NCBI RefSeq assembly: GCF_008017415.1
Contig: NZ_VRSV01000002.1
Coordinates: forward strand, 1,302,001 to 1,366,000
Direction of reading: 5' to 3'
DNA length: 64,000 nt
Origin: Microbacterium hatanonis
GTDB lineage: Bacteria; Actinomycetota; Actinomycetes; Actinomycetales; Microbacteriaceae
The notes under the pieces are model-generated. The model did not search any database and had not been told where the DNA came from. It worked only from the letters and a program-made list of their open reading frames with translations. The stretch's first letter is position 1. Each line of letters starts with the position of its first letter. Below, piece after piece: positions 24,845 through 34,082 of the stretch. Made by a program: the position numbers and the translations under genes.

Positions 24845-25951
24845 ATGGTCCACGCCCCTACCGATGCCCCGACGCGCGAACGGCTCACCTCCGTCGCCGC
24901 CGCAGACGTCGCTCCGCTCGCCGCCGGTTGTGCCATCTTCGGCACCGGTGGCGGTGGCGCGGTCTACACCTCGCAGCTGGCGACAGAGCAGGCGCTGGAG
25001 GCCTCCGGTCCCGTCGAACTGGTGACCGTCGACGACCTCGACGCCGACGACGCGGTCATCATCATGTCGGGCATCGGCGCTCCCACGGTCGGCATCGAGA
25101 TGCTCTCGTCGGCCAGCCAGATCGAGGCGCTGCTCGCGGGTGCCGAGGCCGCCGCCGGTCGCCGGATCACGACGCTGATGGCCGCCGAGATCGGTGGCAG
25201 CAACGGCGTGAGCCCCGTCGGCTGGGCCGCACGCCTCGGACTGAAGCTCCTCGACGCCGACGGCATGGGCCGTGCGTTCCCGGAGGCGACGATGATCGCG
25301 ATGAACGTCGCCGGGGTCGCGTGCGACTTCGCCGTCATGGCCGACGTGGTCGGCAACGTCGTCACGATGAAGACCGTCGACCTCGCCTGGCTCGAGCGCC
25401 ACGCCCGCGCCGTCACGGTCGCCAGCGGCGGCCTGTGCCTCGGAGCGCACTACCCGCTGACGGCCGAGACCGCGCGCGGCGCCGTGATCGAGGGCACCGT
25501 GAGCGCCGCCGTGCGCGTCGGCCACGCGCTGCTCTCGTCATCGGAGCCCGTGCGCGCCGTCGCCGACGAACTCGACGCATCCGTTCTCATCTCGGGCAAG
25601 GTCATCGACGTCGCTCGGCGCACCGAGGGCGGCTTCGTGCGCGGGTCGGTCACCATCGCCGGGGTCGGCTCCGACCGGGGGCGCCTCCAGCGCATCGAGC
25701 TGCAGAACGAGAACCTCATCGTGCTCGAGGACGGCGAGGTGCTCGCCACGGTGCCCGACCTCGTCACGATCGTCGACTCCGAGACCGGCCACGCGATCTC
25801 GACCGAGATGCTGCGCTTCGGCCAGCGGGTGTCGGTGCTCGCCTGGGCGTGCGATCCGCTGTGGCGGACCGTCCGCGGACTCGAGCTCGCCGGCCCGCAG
25901 GCCTTCGGCTACGACCTGCCCTACGTGCCGTTCGAGGGAGCACAGCGATGA
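24845..25951 (+). CDS. DUF917 (S-methyl thiohydantoin desulfurase-like) protein
   Basis: The 368-residue protein belongs to the DUF917 family: an AAGCAIFGTGGGGAVY motif, MAAEIGGSNG, and GSVTIAG, with C-terminal VSVLAWACDPLWRT. DUF917 proteins are almost always encoded beside hydantoinase/oxoprolinase-type subunits and may act on hydantoin- or thiohydantoin-like rings. ATG 24845 is at the leaderless position of a good promoter; the longer frame from 24617 overlaps the PucR gene and is rejected. It overlaps the HyuA-type gene by ATGA. Confidence 0.85.
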   Translation: MVHAPTDAPTRERLTSVAAADVAPLAAGCAIFGTGGGGAVYTSQLATEQALEASGPVELVTVDDLDADDAVIIMSGIGAPTVGIEMLSSASQIEALLAGAEAAAGRRITTLMAAEIGGSNGVSPVGWAARLGLKLLDADGMGRAFPEATMIAMNVAGVACDFAVMADVVGNVVTMKTVDLAWLERHARAVTVASGGLCLGAHYPLTAETARGAVIEGTVSAAVRVGHALLSSSEPVRAVADELDASVLISGKVIDVARRTEGGFVRGSVTIAGVGSDRGRLQRIELQNENLIVLEDGEVLATVPDLVTIVDSETGHAISTEMLRFGQRVSVLAWACDPLWRTVRGLELAGPQAFGYDLPYVPFEGAQR

Positions 25952-27528
25952 ACGACCCCCGCACCCTGTCGATCGGCGTTGACGTCGGCGGAACCAACAC
26001 CGACGCGGTCGTGCTCGACGAGCTCGGCACCGTGATCGCCTCGACCAAGCAGCCCACGACCCCCGACGTCACCGGCGGCATCCGCGCGAGCATCGCCCAC
26101 GTGCTGGGGCAGATCGGCGACGACCGTTCCCGGGTCTCGCGCGTCATGCTCGGCACGACCCACGCGACGAACGCCATCGTCAGCCGGCGCGAGCTCGGAC
26201 GGGTGGCGATGGTGCGCCTCGGCGCCCCGGCCGCGACCGAGTACCCGCCGCTGAGCGGGTGGCCGGCCGATCTCACCGCGACCGCTCTCGCCGGAACGGC
26301 CATGCTCGGTGGCGGTCACATGGTCGACGGCACCCCGATCTCGACGCTCGACCGCGACGGCATCCTCCGTTTCCTCGACGGACTGGACGGGTTCGACGCC
26401 GTGGCGGTGGCGGGCATCTTCAGCCCGTCGTTCCCCGAGCAGGAGCTCGAGGTCGCCGCTCTCATTCGCTCGCACTTCGGCCCCGACGCGCAGGTGTTCC
26501 TGAGCCAGGACATCGGTCCCATCGGCCTGCTCGAGCGCGAGAACGCCACGGCGCTCAACGCGGCGCTCTACGGCGTGGCACGATCGGTCACGCGCGCCCT
26601 GCTCACGGTCGTCGACGAAGAGGGCCTCGACGCCGTCACCTACTTCGCGCAGAACGACGGCACGCTCATGTCGCTCGACTACGCGGCCCAGTACCCGGTG
26701 CTCACGATCGGATCGGGGCCTGCGAACTCCATCCGGGGCGCCGCCTATCTCTCCGGCGTCGACGATGCGATCGTCGTCGACGTCGGAGGCACCACCTCCG
26801 ACCTCGGGGTGCTCGTGAACGGGTTCCCCCGCGAATCGACCCTTCCGCGCGAGATCGGCGGGGTGCGCACGAACTTCCGCATGCCCGACATCCTGAGTCT
26901 CGGCGTCGGCGGCGGCACGATCGTCGACCCCGCGACGGGCCGCGTGGGCCCCGGCTCCGTCGGCTACCGCATCGAGAGGGAGGCGCTGCTGTTCGGCGGA
27001 ACCGTCCCGACGCTGACGGATGCTGCGGCCCTCGCCGGCGCGTCGGTCGACGGCCGGTCGCTCCCGAGCCTGCCGGCCGCCACCCGCACGGCGCTGCGGT
27101 CGGCTCTGGGGCGCGCGCACGAGCGTCTCGAGGAAGCCGTCGAGCGCCTCTCTCTCGGGCGCCTCGACCTGCCGCTCGTCGTCGTCGGCGGGGGAGCGTT
27201 CCTCGTGCCCGACGACCTCCCCGGCGCCGGCCCGGTCATCCGCCCGAACCACGGCGGCGTGGCCAATGCCGTGGGTGCGGCGATCTCCCTCGCCGGCGGA
27301 CGCGCCGACCAGATGAGCGACATCGAAGACCGGGATGCGGCGATCGAGGCCGCCTCGAAGGCGGCGATCGCGAAGGCCATCCAGGCCGGCGCCGATCCGC
27401 TGCAGGTCGCGGTCGTCGACGTGCTCGAGACCCCGGTCTCGTACACCACCCGTCCCACCGTCAAGGTCTCGGTGAAAGCCGCCGGTCCTCTCGCGCACCT
27501 CGGTGCGTTCGCCCCCGCCGCGACCTGA
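25948..27528 (+). CDS. Hydantoinase/oxoprolinase family protein (HyuA-type)
   Basis: The 526-residue protein starts with the ASKHA-type phosphate loop GVDVGGTNTDAVVLD, followed by GTTHATNAIVSR, VDVGGTTSDLGVL and a C-terminal GGGAFLVP motif, as in ATP-dependent N-methylhydantoinase/5-oxoprolinase subunit A. The family opens cyclic amides using ATP. There is no separate HyuB gene; the DUF917 protein is the partner. Its substrate is probably imported by the ABC system downstream. Confidence 0.86.
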   Translation: MNDPRTLSIGVDVGGTNTDAVVLDELGTVIASTKQPTTPDVTGGIRASIAHVLGQIGDDRSRVSRVMLGTTHATNAIVSRRELGRVAMVRLGAPAATEYPPLSGWPADLTATALAGTAMLGGGHMVDGTPISTLDRDGILRFLDGLDGFDAVAVAGIFSPSFPEQELEVAALIRSHFGPDAQVFLSQDIGPIGLLERENATALNAALYGVARSVTRALLTVVDEEGLDAVTYFAQNDGTLMSLDYAAQYPVLTIGSGPANSIRGAAYLSGVDDAIVVDVGGTTSDLGVLVNGFPRESTLPREIGGVRTNFRMPDILSLGVGGGTIVDPATGRVGPGSVGYRIEREALLFGGTVPTLTDAAALAGASVDGRSLPSLPAATRTALRSALGRAHERLEEAVERLSLGRLDLPLVVVGGGAFLVPDDLPGAGPVIRPNHGGVANAVGAAISLAGGRADQMSDIEDRDAAIEAASKAAIAKAIQAGADPLQVAVVDVLETPVSYTTRPTVKVSVKAAGPLAHLGAFAPAAT

Positions 27529-27569
27529 CAGCACCACCCGCAACCGCACCAGCAACCCGAGGAGTAATC

Positions 27570-29150
27570 ATGCACAGACGCAGCACCATCCCGGCGTTAC
27601 TCGCCGGTGGAGTCATCCTCGCGATGACCGTCACGGCCTGTTCCGGTTCGTCGAGCGAAGATCCCGCCGTCGTCAGCGGTGGCACGTTCGTCCAGGCCAT
27701 CAGCGCCGACCCGGGCGACCTGAACCCGATGCAGGCGATCGACTTCAGCACCTTCGAGGTCATCAACATGGCGTACGAAGCGCTTATCTACATCGACCCC
27801 GAGGGTGAACTCCAGCCCTGGCTCGCCGAGAGCTGGGAGTCGACCGGCAGCGAAGTCACCTTCACGCTCAAGGACGGCATCACCTGCGCCGACGGCTCGC
27901 CGTTCACCGCCGAGACGGCCGCCGCCAACATCGCTTACAACGTCGATGCCGAGAACGCCACCTTCTACTACGGCTCGCAGGTCACCGACGGCATGACCGC
28001 CGCCGCGGACGGCAACACCCTCACCGTCACCAGCGCGACCAACAACCCGTTCCTGGTCGAGAACATCGGCACCATCCTCATGGTCTGCGACAAGGGTCTG
28101 GCCGACATCCCGTCGCTCTCCGACAGCACCGACGGCACGGGCCTGTTCCCGCTGACCGCGTCGGAGCCCGGCACGACGTACTCGTTCACCAAGCGCGCCG
28201 ACTACACCTGGGGCCCGGGCGACGTGTCCAGCGACACCGAGGGTCTTCCCGACGACGTCGAGCTGCGCGTGCTGAGCGATGAGAGCACGATGGCCAATCT
28301 CCTCCTGTCGAAGGAGGTCAACGCCGCGGTCATCACCGGCCCGGAGCGCAGCCGCCTCGACGGCTCCGGACTGGAGTACACCGGGGTGCGCAACCCCGTC
28401 GGCGAGATCATGTTCAACGAGCGCAGCGACCGCCCGACCTCCGACCCGCTCGTGCGCGAGGCGCTCGTGACGGCTCTCGACCGCGACGAGGTCGGACCGG
28501 TCATCGCCGGCGGCGAGGCACTCCCCTCGCAGTCGCTCGTCGTGCGCAACCCCCTCCTGTGCGTTCCGGACGAACCGTCGTGGACCCTCCCCGACACCTC
28601 GCTCGAGCGCGCGGGCGAACTGCTCGACGAAGCGGGCTGGACCCTCGGTTCCGACGGACTCCGCTCGAAGGACGGCCAGCCGCTCTCGGTGAAGTTCATC
28701 TACGACGCCCCCACGGCCACGCACGCCCCGGCGGCCGAGCTGGTCTCCGAGACGTGGCAGGAGCTCGGCGTCACCGTCGAGCTGTCGGCCAACGACGGCG
28801 CCGCATGGTCGGAGCAGCTGTACTCGACCTACGACTGGGACAGCGGATGGGTGCAGGTCGCCCCGGGCGGCCCCGCCGTGCTCTCGCTCTTCTTCGCCGG
28901 TGCCACACCCGACCAGGGCGGTCTGAACTTCGGATGGGTCGACAACCCGGAGTACAACGCGCTCGTCGCCGAGGCCGCGCAGGCCTCGCCGGAGGACGCG
29001 TGCGGTCTGTACCTCGAGGCCGAGGCGGAGCTGATCAACCGCTTCGACATCTTCCCGCTGGCCGACAACATCCTGCCGACCTACTACAATGGCGCGACGT
29101 TCGACCAGCCGAACTTCATCATGCCGACCACGATCCGGATGGTGGGCTGA
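27570..29150 (+). CDS. Family-5 ABC transporter substrate-binding lipoprotein
   Basis: The 526-residue protein has a signal peptide with lipobox VTACS and the peptide/nickel-type (SBP_bac_5) body: GGTFVQAISADPGDLNPMQ, then YEALIYIDPEGELQPWLAESWE. It should capture the substrate for the permeases encoded next. A GAGGAG ribosome-binding site precedes ATG 27570. The two cysteines in TCADGS and VCDKG may form a disulfide. The context suggests cyclic amides or peptides as ligand. Confidence 0.9.
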   Translation: MHRRSTIPALLAGGVILAMTVTACSGSSSEDPAVVSGGTFVQAISADPGDLNPMQAIDFSTFEVINMAYEALIYIDPEGELQPWLAESWESTGSEVTFTLKDGITCADGSPFTAETAAANIAYNVDAENATFYYGSQVTDGMTAAADGNTLTVTSATNNPFLVENIGTILMVCDKGLADIPSLSDSTDGTGLFPLTASEPGTTYSFTKRADYTWGPGDVSSDTEGLPDDVELRVLSDESTMANLLLSKEVNAAVITGPERSRLDGSGLEYTGVRNPVGEIMFNERSDRPTSDPLVREALVTALDRDEVGPVIAGGEALPSQSLVVRNPLLCVPDEPSWTLPDTSLERAGELLDEAGWTLGSDGLRSKDGQPLSVKFIYDAPTATHAPAAELVSETWQELGVTVELSANDGAAWSEQLYSTYDWDSGWVQVAPGGPAVLSLFFAGATPDQGGLNFGWVDNPEYNALVAEAAQASPEDACGLYLEAEAELINRFDIFPLADNILPTYYNGATFDQPNFIMPTTIRMVG

Positions 29151-29154
29151 TCCG

Positions 29155-30189
29155 ATGACCGTCTCCCCGCTCGCTCAGGCCGCACCCGGCGGAGTCACGC
29201 CGCTGCCCGGGCGGCGGGGAGACCGTCGCGTCCTCCCCGCGATCCCACCCCGTCTCGACTTCCTCCTCCGGCGCCTCGGGCGCCTGGTGATCTCGCTCGT
29301 CGTGGTCGTGATCGCCACTTTCCTCATCATCCATCTCGTCCCTGGCGACCCGGTGCGCGCGGCGCTCGGGCCGAGCGCCAGCCCGGAGCTCGTCGCCGGC
29401 ATCCGTGCCGAGCTCGGACTCGACAAACCGATCTGGCAGCAGTTCGTCGACTACGTCGGCGGTCTCCTGCGCGGAGACCTCGGCGTCTCCATCAGCACGC
29501 AGCGCTCCGTGGGGGCGACCATCGCGCAGAGGTTCCCCGCCACTCTCACCCTGGCGGTGCTCGCCTTCGTCGTCGCCCTGTTCGGCGCGCTGGTCATCGG
29601 TATCCTCTCGGCCGTCTCGGTGCGCAGCGCCCGCCACCGCGCGAGCGACAACGTCTTCACCGGCTTCCTCGGGACGCTCATCGCCATCCCCGACTTCCTC
29701 CTCGCCGTCGGCCTCATCGCGCTGTTCAGCGTGACGCTCGGCTGGTTCCCCGCCGCGGGGTGGGGATCGCCCCAGCAGGCGGTGCTCCCCGTGCTCGCGC
29801 TCTCGCTCGGGCCGATGGCCTACCTCTCGCGCATCGTGCAGGTCGAGATGATCGGCGTCCTCGGCTCGACGTACATGATCACGGCCCGCAGCAAGCGGCT
29901 GCCGGCCCGCCTCGTCTACATCCGTCACGCACTGCCGAACATCATCACGGCGTCGTTGACCGTCGGCGGACTCCTCCTCAGCGGTCTGACCGCGGCGACG
30001 GTGCTGATCGAGACCGTCTTCGCGATCCCCGGCATGGGGCAGGCGACGGTGGCCGCCGTCGGCAGCAAGGACTACCCGATGATCCAGGGCGTCGTGCTCG
30101 TCTACGCGCTGACGGTGCTCGGCATCAACCTGGTCGTCGACCTCATCCTCATCACCATGGATCCCCGATCCTCGATCGTGGAAGGCTGA
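29155..30189 (+). CDS. DppB/OppB-type ABC permease
   Basis: The 344-residue permease has the DppB signature: an N-terminal membrane segment near residue 42 (VISLVVVVIATFLIIHLVPGDP), LGLDKPIWQQFVDYVGG, and the C-terminal coupling loop around ARSKRLPARLVYIRHALPN. Six membrane segments are predicted. The first 35 residues are a Pro/Arg-rich cytosolic extension. It pairs with the downstream fused permease-ATPase. ATG 29155 lies 4 nt beyond the binding-protein stop. Confidence 0.9.
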   Translation: MTVSPLAQAAPGGVTPLPGRRGDRRVLPAIPPRLDFLLRRLGRLVISLVVVVIATFLIIHLVPGDPVRAALGPSASPELVAGIRAELGLDKPIWQQFVDYVGGLLRGDLGVSISTQRSVGATIAQRFPATLTLAVLAFVVALFGALVIGILSAVSVRSARHRASDNVFTGFLGTLIAIPDFLLAVGLIALFSVTLGWFPAAGWGSPQQAVLPVLALSLGPMAYLSRIVQVEMIGVLGSTYMITARSKRLPARLVYIRHALPNIITASLTVGGLLLSGLTAATVLIETVFAIPGMGQATVAAVGSKDYPMIQGVVLVYALTVLGINLVVDLILITMDPRSSIVEG

Positions 30190-30192
30190 CAC

Positions 30193-31956
30193 ATGAGCCG
30201 AACGACCGCCCGCTCCCGCCTCCTCTCCGCTCCCGCCATCGCGGCGATGGTGGGCGCGCTCCTCCTCCTCCTCATCGCGCTCTTCGCCGAGACGATCTGG
30301 GGCGCCGCCGCGACGACGACCGTCGTCCCCGAGCGTCTGCTGGGCCCGAGCCTGTCTCATCCGTTCGGCACCGACGACCTCGGGCGCGACGTGTTCGCCC
30401 GGGTGATGGTCGCCACCCGGCTGTCGCTGCTCCTCACGCTCGGTGCGACCGCCATCGGCATGACCGGCGGCATCGTCGTCGGACTGGTCGCCTCGATCCT
30501 GCCTCGGCGGCCGCGCCGGGTGGTGACGGGGTTCATCGACATCCTCCTGTCGTTCCCGTGGCTCCTGCTCGTGCTCTTCTTCTCGGCCATCTGGGGTGCG
30601 AGCGCCCTGGGCGCCATGCTCGCGATCGGGTTCGCCGGCATCCCGTCGCTCGCCCGACTGGTCTACACGATGGCGTCGTCGCTGTCGGGACGCGACTTCG
30701 TCCGCGCCGCGCGCGTGGTCGGCGTGGGCACCTTCGGAGTGCTCGGCCGGCACGTGCTCCCGAACATCGCGAACCCGTTGCTCGTGAACACCGCCGCCGC
30801 GGCGAGCGTCACGCTGCTCTCCTTCGCGGGGCTGTCGTTCCTCGGGCTCGGCGTGCAGGCGCCCGAGTACGACTGGGGTCGCCTGCTCAACGAGGGAATC
30901 CTCCGCATCTACATCAACCCGATCGCTGCGATCGGTCCCGGACTCGCGATCGTGCTCGCCGGCCTCGTCTTCACCTTCACCAGCGAAGCCCTCACCGCGC
31001 GCCGCGGTGCCGGCATCCGCGCCGTCTCGCGCCTGGCCTCCCGCGCCGTCGGCATCCCCGCCGAAGACGAGGACCTGCTCGAGACGGATGCGGCGAAGCG
31101 GCCCGTCGCCGAGACCCGCGGCCTCCGGATCGCCTTCCCCGACGGCGAGGGCGGGTCGGTCGACCGGGTGCGAGGAGTCGACCTGGTCATCGCCCCGGGC
31201 GAGACCGTCGGCATCGTCGGCGAGTCGGGATCGGGGAAGTCGCTCACGGCGATGGCGCTCGCCGGGCTCCTGGAGGAGCCCGCGGTCGTCACCGCCGACG
31301 TGCGCCGTTTCGACGGGATCGACATGTCGCGCCCCCTCAGCCGCGCCGAGGCGAGCCGCGTCGGTCAGGAGCTCGGCATGGTCTTCCAAGACCCGCTGAC
31401 GTCGCTGAACCCCGCGCTCACGATCGGCCGGCAGCTCACCGAGGTGCCCGAGGTGCACATGAGGATGTCGCGATCCGACGCCCGCACGCGTGCCGCGGAC
31501 GCCCTCACCTCGGTGAGCATTCCCGACGCCCGCGAGAAGCTGCGGAAGTTCCCGCACGAGTTCTCCGGCGGCATGCGCCAGCGCGCCATGATCGGCATGG
31601 CCCTCACCGGCCGCCCCCGGCTGATCATCGCCGACGAGCCCACGACGGCCCTCGACGTGACGGTGCAGCGTCAGGTGATGAGCGTCCTGCGCCGCGCGCA
31701 GCGCGAGACGGGGGCCGCGATCGTCTTCATCTCCCACGACATCGCGCTCGTGTCGGCGTTCTGCGACCGGGTCGTGGTCATGAAGGACGGGCTGATCGTC
31801 GAGGAGCTGGCGGCCGACCGCATCCGCAAGGATGCGCAGCATCCGTACACCCAGGCCCTGGTCCGGTGCCTGCCCGACATGAGCTCCGACCGCACGCGGC
31901 CGCTCCCGGTGATCTCCGCCGAAGCCGCCGCCCCGATCGCGGAGGCGACACCGTGA
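30193..31956 (+). CDS. Fused DppC-type permease and DppD-type ATPase
   Basis: The 587-residue protein joins two usual subunits. Residues 1 to about 275 are a DppC-type permease (GTDDLGRDVFARV, then FVRAARVVGVGTFGVLGRHVLPN). After a charged linker, residues from about 300 form an ABC ATPase with Walker A GESGSGKS, Q-loop VFQDPLTSLNP, signature FSGGMRQR and Walker B LIIADEPTTALD, plus the oligopeptide C-terminal extension (HPYTQALVRCLP). Substrate-transport coupling should be as in standard systems. No stop or frameshift separates the halves. It overlaps the next ATPase gene by GTGA. Confidence 0.92.
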   Translation: MSRTTARSRLLSAPAIAAMVGALLLLLIALFAETIWGAAATTTVVPERLLGPSLSHPFGTDDLGRDVFARVMVATRLSLLLTLGATAIGMTGGIVVGLVASILPRRPRRVVTGFIDILLSFPWLLLVLFFSAIWGASALGAMLAIGFAGIPSLARLVYTMASSLSGRDFVRAARVVGVGTFGVLGRHVLPNIANPLLVNTAAAASVTLLSFAGLSFLGLGVQAPEYDWGRLLNEGILRIYINPIAAIGPGLAIVLAGLVFTFTSEALTARRGAGIRAVSRLASRAVGIPAEDEDLLETDAAKRPVAETRGLRIAFPDGEGGSVDRVRGVDLVIAPGETVGIVGESGSGKSLTAMALAGLLEEPAVVTADVRRFDGIDMSRPLSRAEASRVGQELGMVFQDPLTSLNPALTIGRQLTEVPEVHMRMSRSDARTRAADALTSVSIPDAREKLRKFPHEFSGGMRQRAMIGMALTGRPRLIIADEPTTALDVTVQRQVMSVLRRAQRETGAAIVFISHDIALVSAFCDRVVVMKDGLIVEELAADRIRKDAQHPYTQALVRCLPDMSSDRTRPLPVISAEAAAPIAEATP

Positions 31957-32726
31957 ACGCACTCGAGATCGACGACCTCGTTGTCCGCTACAAACGCGAG
32001 ACGGCGGTAGACCGCGTCTCGCTCGCGGTGCCCCACGGGCGCACCGTCGGCCTCGTCGGGGAGTCGGGGTCGGGCAAGAGCTCGATCGCCGGCGCCATCG
32101 TGGGCCTGGTGAAGCCGTCCGGCGGCGACATCCGCGTCGAGGGCGTCAGCATCGTCGGGCGGGGCGCCGAGGCGACGCGCGCGCGCCGGCGCACGCAGCT
32201 CGTCTTCCAGGACCCGTTCTCGGCCCTCGACCCGCTGATGTCGGTCGGCGAGTCGATCGCCGAGGCGACGCGCGCCACCGGTCGCCGGTGGAGCGCCGCG
32301 CAGAAACGCGACCGCGTGCGCGAGCTGCTCCGGCAGGTGCACATCGACCCCGATCGCGCCGGCGAGAAGCCCTCGGCGTTCTCGGGAGGGCAGCGCCAGC
32401 GCATCACGATCGCCCGAGCCCTGGCGGGGGAGCCCGCCGTGCTCATCGCCGACGAGGTGACCTCGGCCCTCGACGTCTCGGTGCAGGGCGCGGTGCTGAA
32501 TCTCCTTCGCGAGCTGCAGCAGAAGCTCGACCTGTCGATCCTCTTCATCTCGCACAACCTCGCCGTCGTCCGCTACATCAGCGACGAGATCTGCGTCATG
32601 CGCCACGGGCGGATCGTCGAGGCCGGCGAGACGGAGAGCCTGCTCGACAACCCGACCGAGACCTACACGCGCGAGCTGCTCGACGCGGTGCCCGTGCTCG
32701 GTCGCCGCATGGAATTCGGCGAGTGA
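31953..32726 (+). CDS. DppF/OppF-type ABC ATPase
   Basis: The 257-residue ATPase has Walker A GESGSGKSS, VFQDPFSALDPLMSV, FSGGQRQR, LIADEVTSALD and an ISHN switch. Glu replaces the usual Pro in the DEPT motif (DEVT), which is common in the OppF branch. It pairs with the fused ATPase half. GTG 31953 overlaps the preceding stop (GTGA). Confidence 0.92.
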   Translation: MNALEIDDLVVRYKRETAVDRVSLAVPHGRTVGLVGESGSGKSSIAGAIVGLVKPSGGDIRVEGVSIVGRGAEATRARRRTQLVFQDPFSALDPLMSVGESIAEATRATGRRWSAAQKRDRVRELLRQVHIDPDRAGEKPSAFSGGQRQRITIARALAGEPAVLIADEVTSALDVSVQGAVLNLLRELQQKLDLSILFISHNLAVVRYISDEICVMRHGRIVEAGETESLLDNPTETYTRELLDAVPVLGRRMEFGE

Positions 32727-32758
32727 CGCCGCGATGACGCTCGATGACTGACCCCGGA

Positions 32759-32764
32759 TATGTT
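32759..32764 (+). promoter_or_regulatory. Leaderless -10 element of the M20 amidohydrolase gene
   Basis: TATGTT followed by 6 nt and GTG 32771. No clear -35 was seen. It would give the gene its own promoter within the cluster. Confidence 0.4.
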
Positions 32765-32770
32765 CGAGGA

Positions 32771-33958
32771 GTGACCCCTCCGATCATCGCCCCGCCCGAA
32801 CTGCTGTCGTCGCTCGTCTCGCTGCGACGGCTGCTGCACGCCGAGGCCGAGGTCGGGCTCGACCTGCCCCGCACGCAGCGGCGCATCATCGAGGCGCTCG
32901 CCGACCTCGATCTCGAGATCACGACGGGCGAGCGGCTGAGTTCGGTCACGGCCGTGCTCCGCGGAGGCCGGCCGGGGCCGGTCGTGCTCTTGCGCTCAGA
33001 CATGGACGCCCTGCCGGTCGTCGAGGCGACGGGGCTGCCGTTCGCCGCCGACGGTGCGATGCACGCCTGCGGTCACGACCTCCATATGGCGGGTCTCATC
33101 GGGGCCGCGCGGCTGCTCGCGGCGCACCGCGATGAGCTGCCGGGCACCGTGGTCTTCATGTTCCAGCCCGGGGAGGAGGGCTACGGCGGCGGGCGCATCA
33201 TGCTCGAGGAGGGTGTGCTGGATGCTGCCGGCGACCGCCCCGTCGCCGCCTACGCCGTCCACGTGGACTGCACGACCGAGGGCGGCACCGCCGTCACCCG
33301 GCAGGGACCGATCATGGCGAGCGCCAGTGGGCTCCGGGTGCGCGTGCGGGGAACCGGCGGCCACGCCGCCTGGCCCGAGAACGCGATAGACCCGATGCCC
33401 GTCGCCGCCGAGATCGTGCTCGCCCTCCAGTCGTTCGTCTCCCGCCGTGTGCCCGCGACCGACCCCGCCGTGGTGTCGGTCACCCGCATCTCCTCCGACT
33501 CCGCGGCCGGCAACGTGCTCTCGGCGACGGTCGACCTCCAGGCGAGCGTGCGCACGCTCTCGCCTCAGACCCTCCAGCTCGTCCGCGAGGAGCTCCCGCG
33601 CCTGGTGACGGCGATCGGCGAGGCGCACGGCTGCACCGTCGACGCCGCGTTCATCGAGGGCTACCCGGTGACCGTGAACGACCCCGACGAGACCGCAATC
33701 GTCCTCGGCATTCTCGACGAGCTCTACGGGGCCGACCGGGTGGTGCGCATGCCCCAGCCGTCCATGGCCTCGGAGGACTTCGCGTACGTGCTCGAGGAGG
33801 TGCCCGGCACGCTCGTGTTCCTCGGCGTGCGCCCGGAGGCCACGCCCGCAGCATCCGCCCCGGGCATGCACTCCGAGGGGGCCGTCTTCGACGACGGACT
33901 TCTCGACGCTCACGCGGTGCTGCTCGCCCAGCTCGCCTGGCGCCGCCTCATCCGCTGA
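32771..33958 (+). CDS. M20 family amidohydrolase (hippurate hydrolase-like)
   Basis: The 395-residue protein has the M20D signatures: MHACGHDLHMA and the MFQPGEEGYGG metal/base motif, with a dimerisation domain (GTGGHAAWPENAIDP) and a final SMASEDFAY. M20D enzymes hydrolyse N-acyl or N-carbamoyl-type amides, so it could finish breakdown of a ring-opened hydantoin product. GTG 32771 is preferred by the leaderless spacing; ATG 32744 is nine codons upstream. It lies 44 nt beyond the ABC operon. Confidence 0.87.
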   Translation: MTPPIIAPPELLSSLVSLRRLLHAEAEVGLDLPRTQRRIIEALADLDLEITTGERLSSVTAVLRGGRPGPVVLLRSDMDALPVVEATGLPFAADGAMHACGHDLHMAGLIGAARLLAAHRDELPGTVVFMFQPGEEGYGGGRIMLEEGVLDAAGDRPVAAYAVHVDCTTEGGTAVTRQGPIMASASGLRVRVRGTGGHAAWPENAIDPMPVAAEIVLALQSFVSRRVPATDPAVVSVTRISSDSAAGNVLSATVDLQASVRTLSPQTLQLVREELPRLVTAIGEAHGCTVDAAFIEGYPVTVNDPDETAIVLGILDELYGADRVVRMPQPSMASEDFAYVLEEVPGTLVFLGVRPEATPAASAPGMHSEGAVFDDGLLDAHAVLLAQLAWRRLIR

Positions 33959-34082
33959 GCCCCGCATCGTCCCCTCCCCAGAGGTCGTTCTCGGGCCGGG
34001 AGTCGCGGATGCCGCGCAGCACCGGTCGCAGAACGCGGCGCGTGACAGGATGGAGGCGATTCCGTCGCGGAGGAGGACCACC

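Noticed and set aside
23257..25947. Plus-strand frame upstream of and joined to the HyuA-type gene
   Set aside because: The first part is antisense to pucR and the second part is a shifted shadow of DUF917. HyuA starts at ATG 25948.
29119..31962. Minus-strand frame of 947 codons opposite the ABC permeases
   Set aside because: Antisense shadow of well-recognised transporter genes, with no family motifs.
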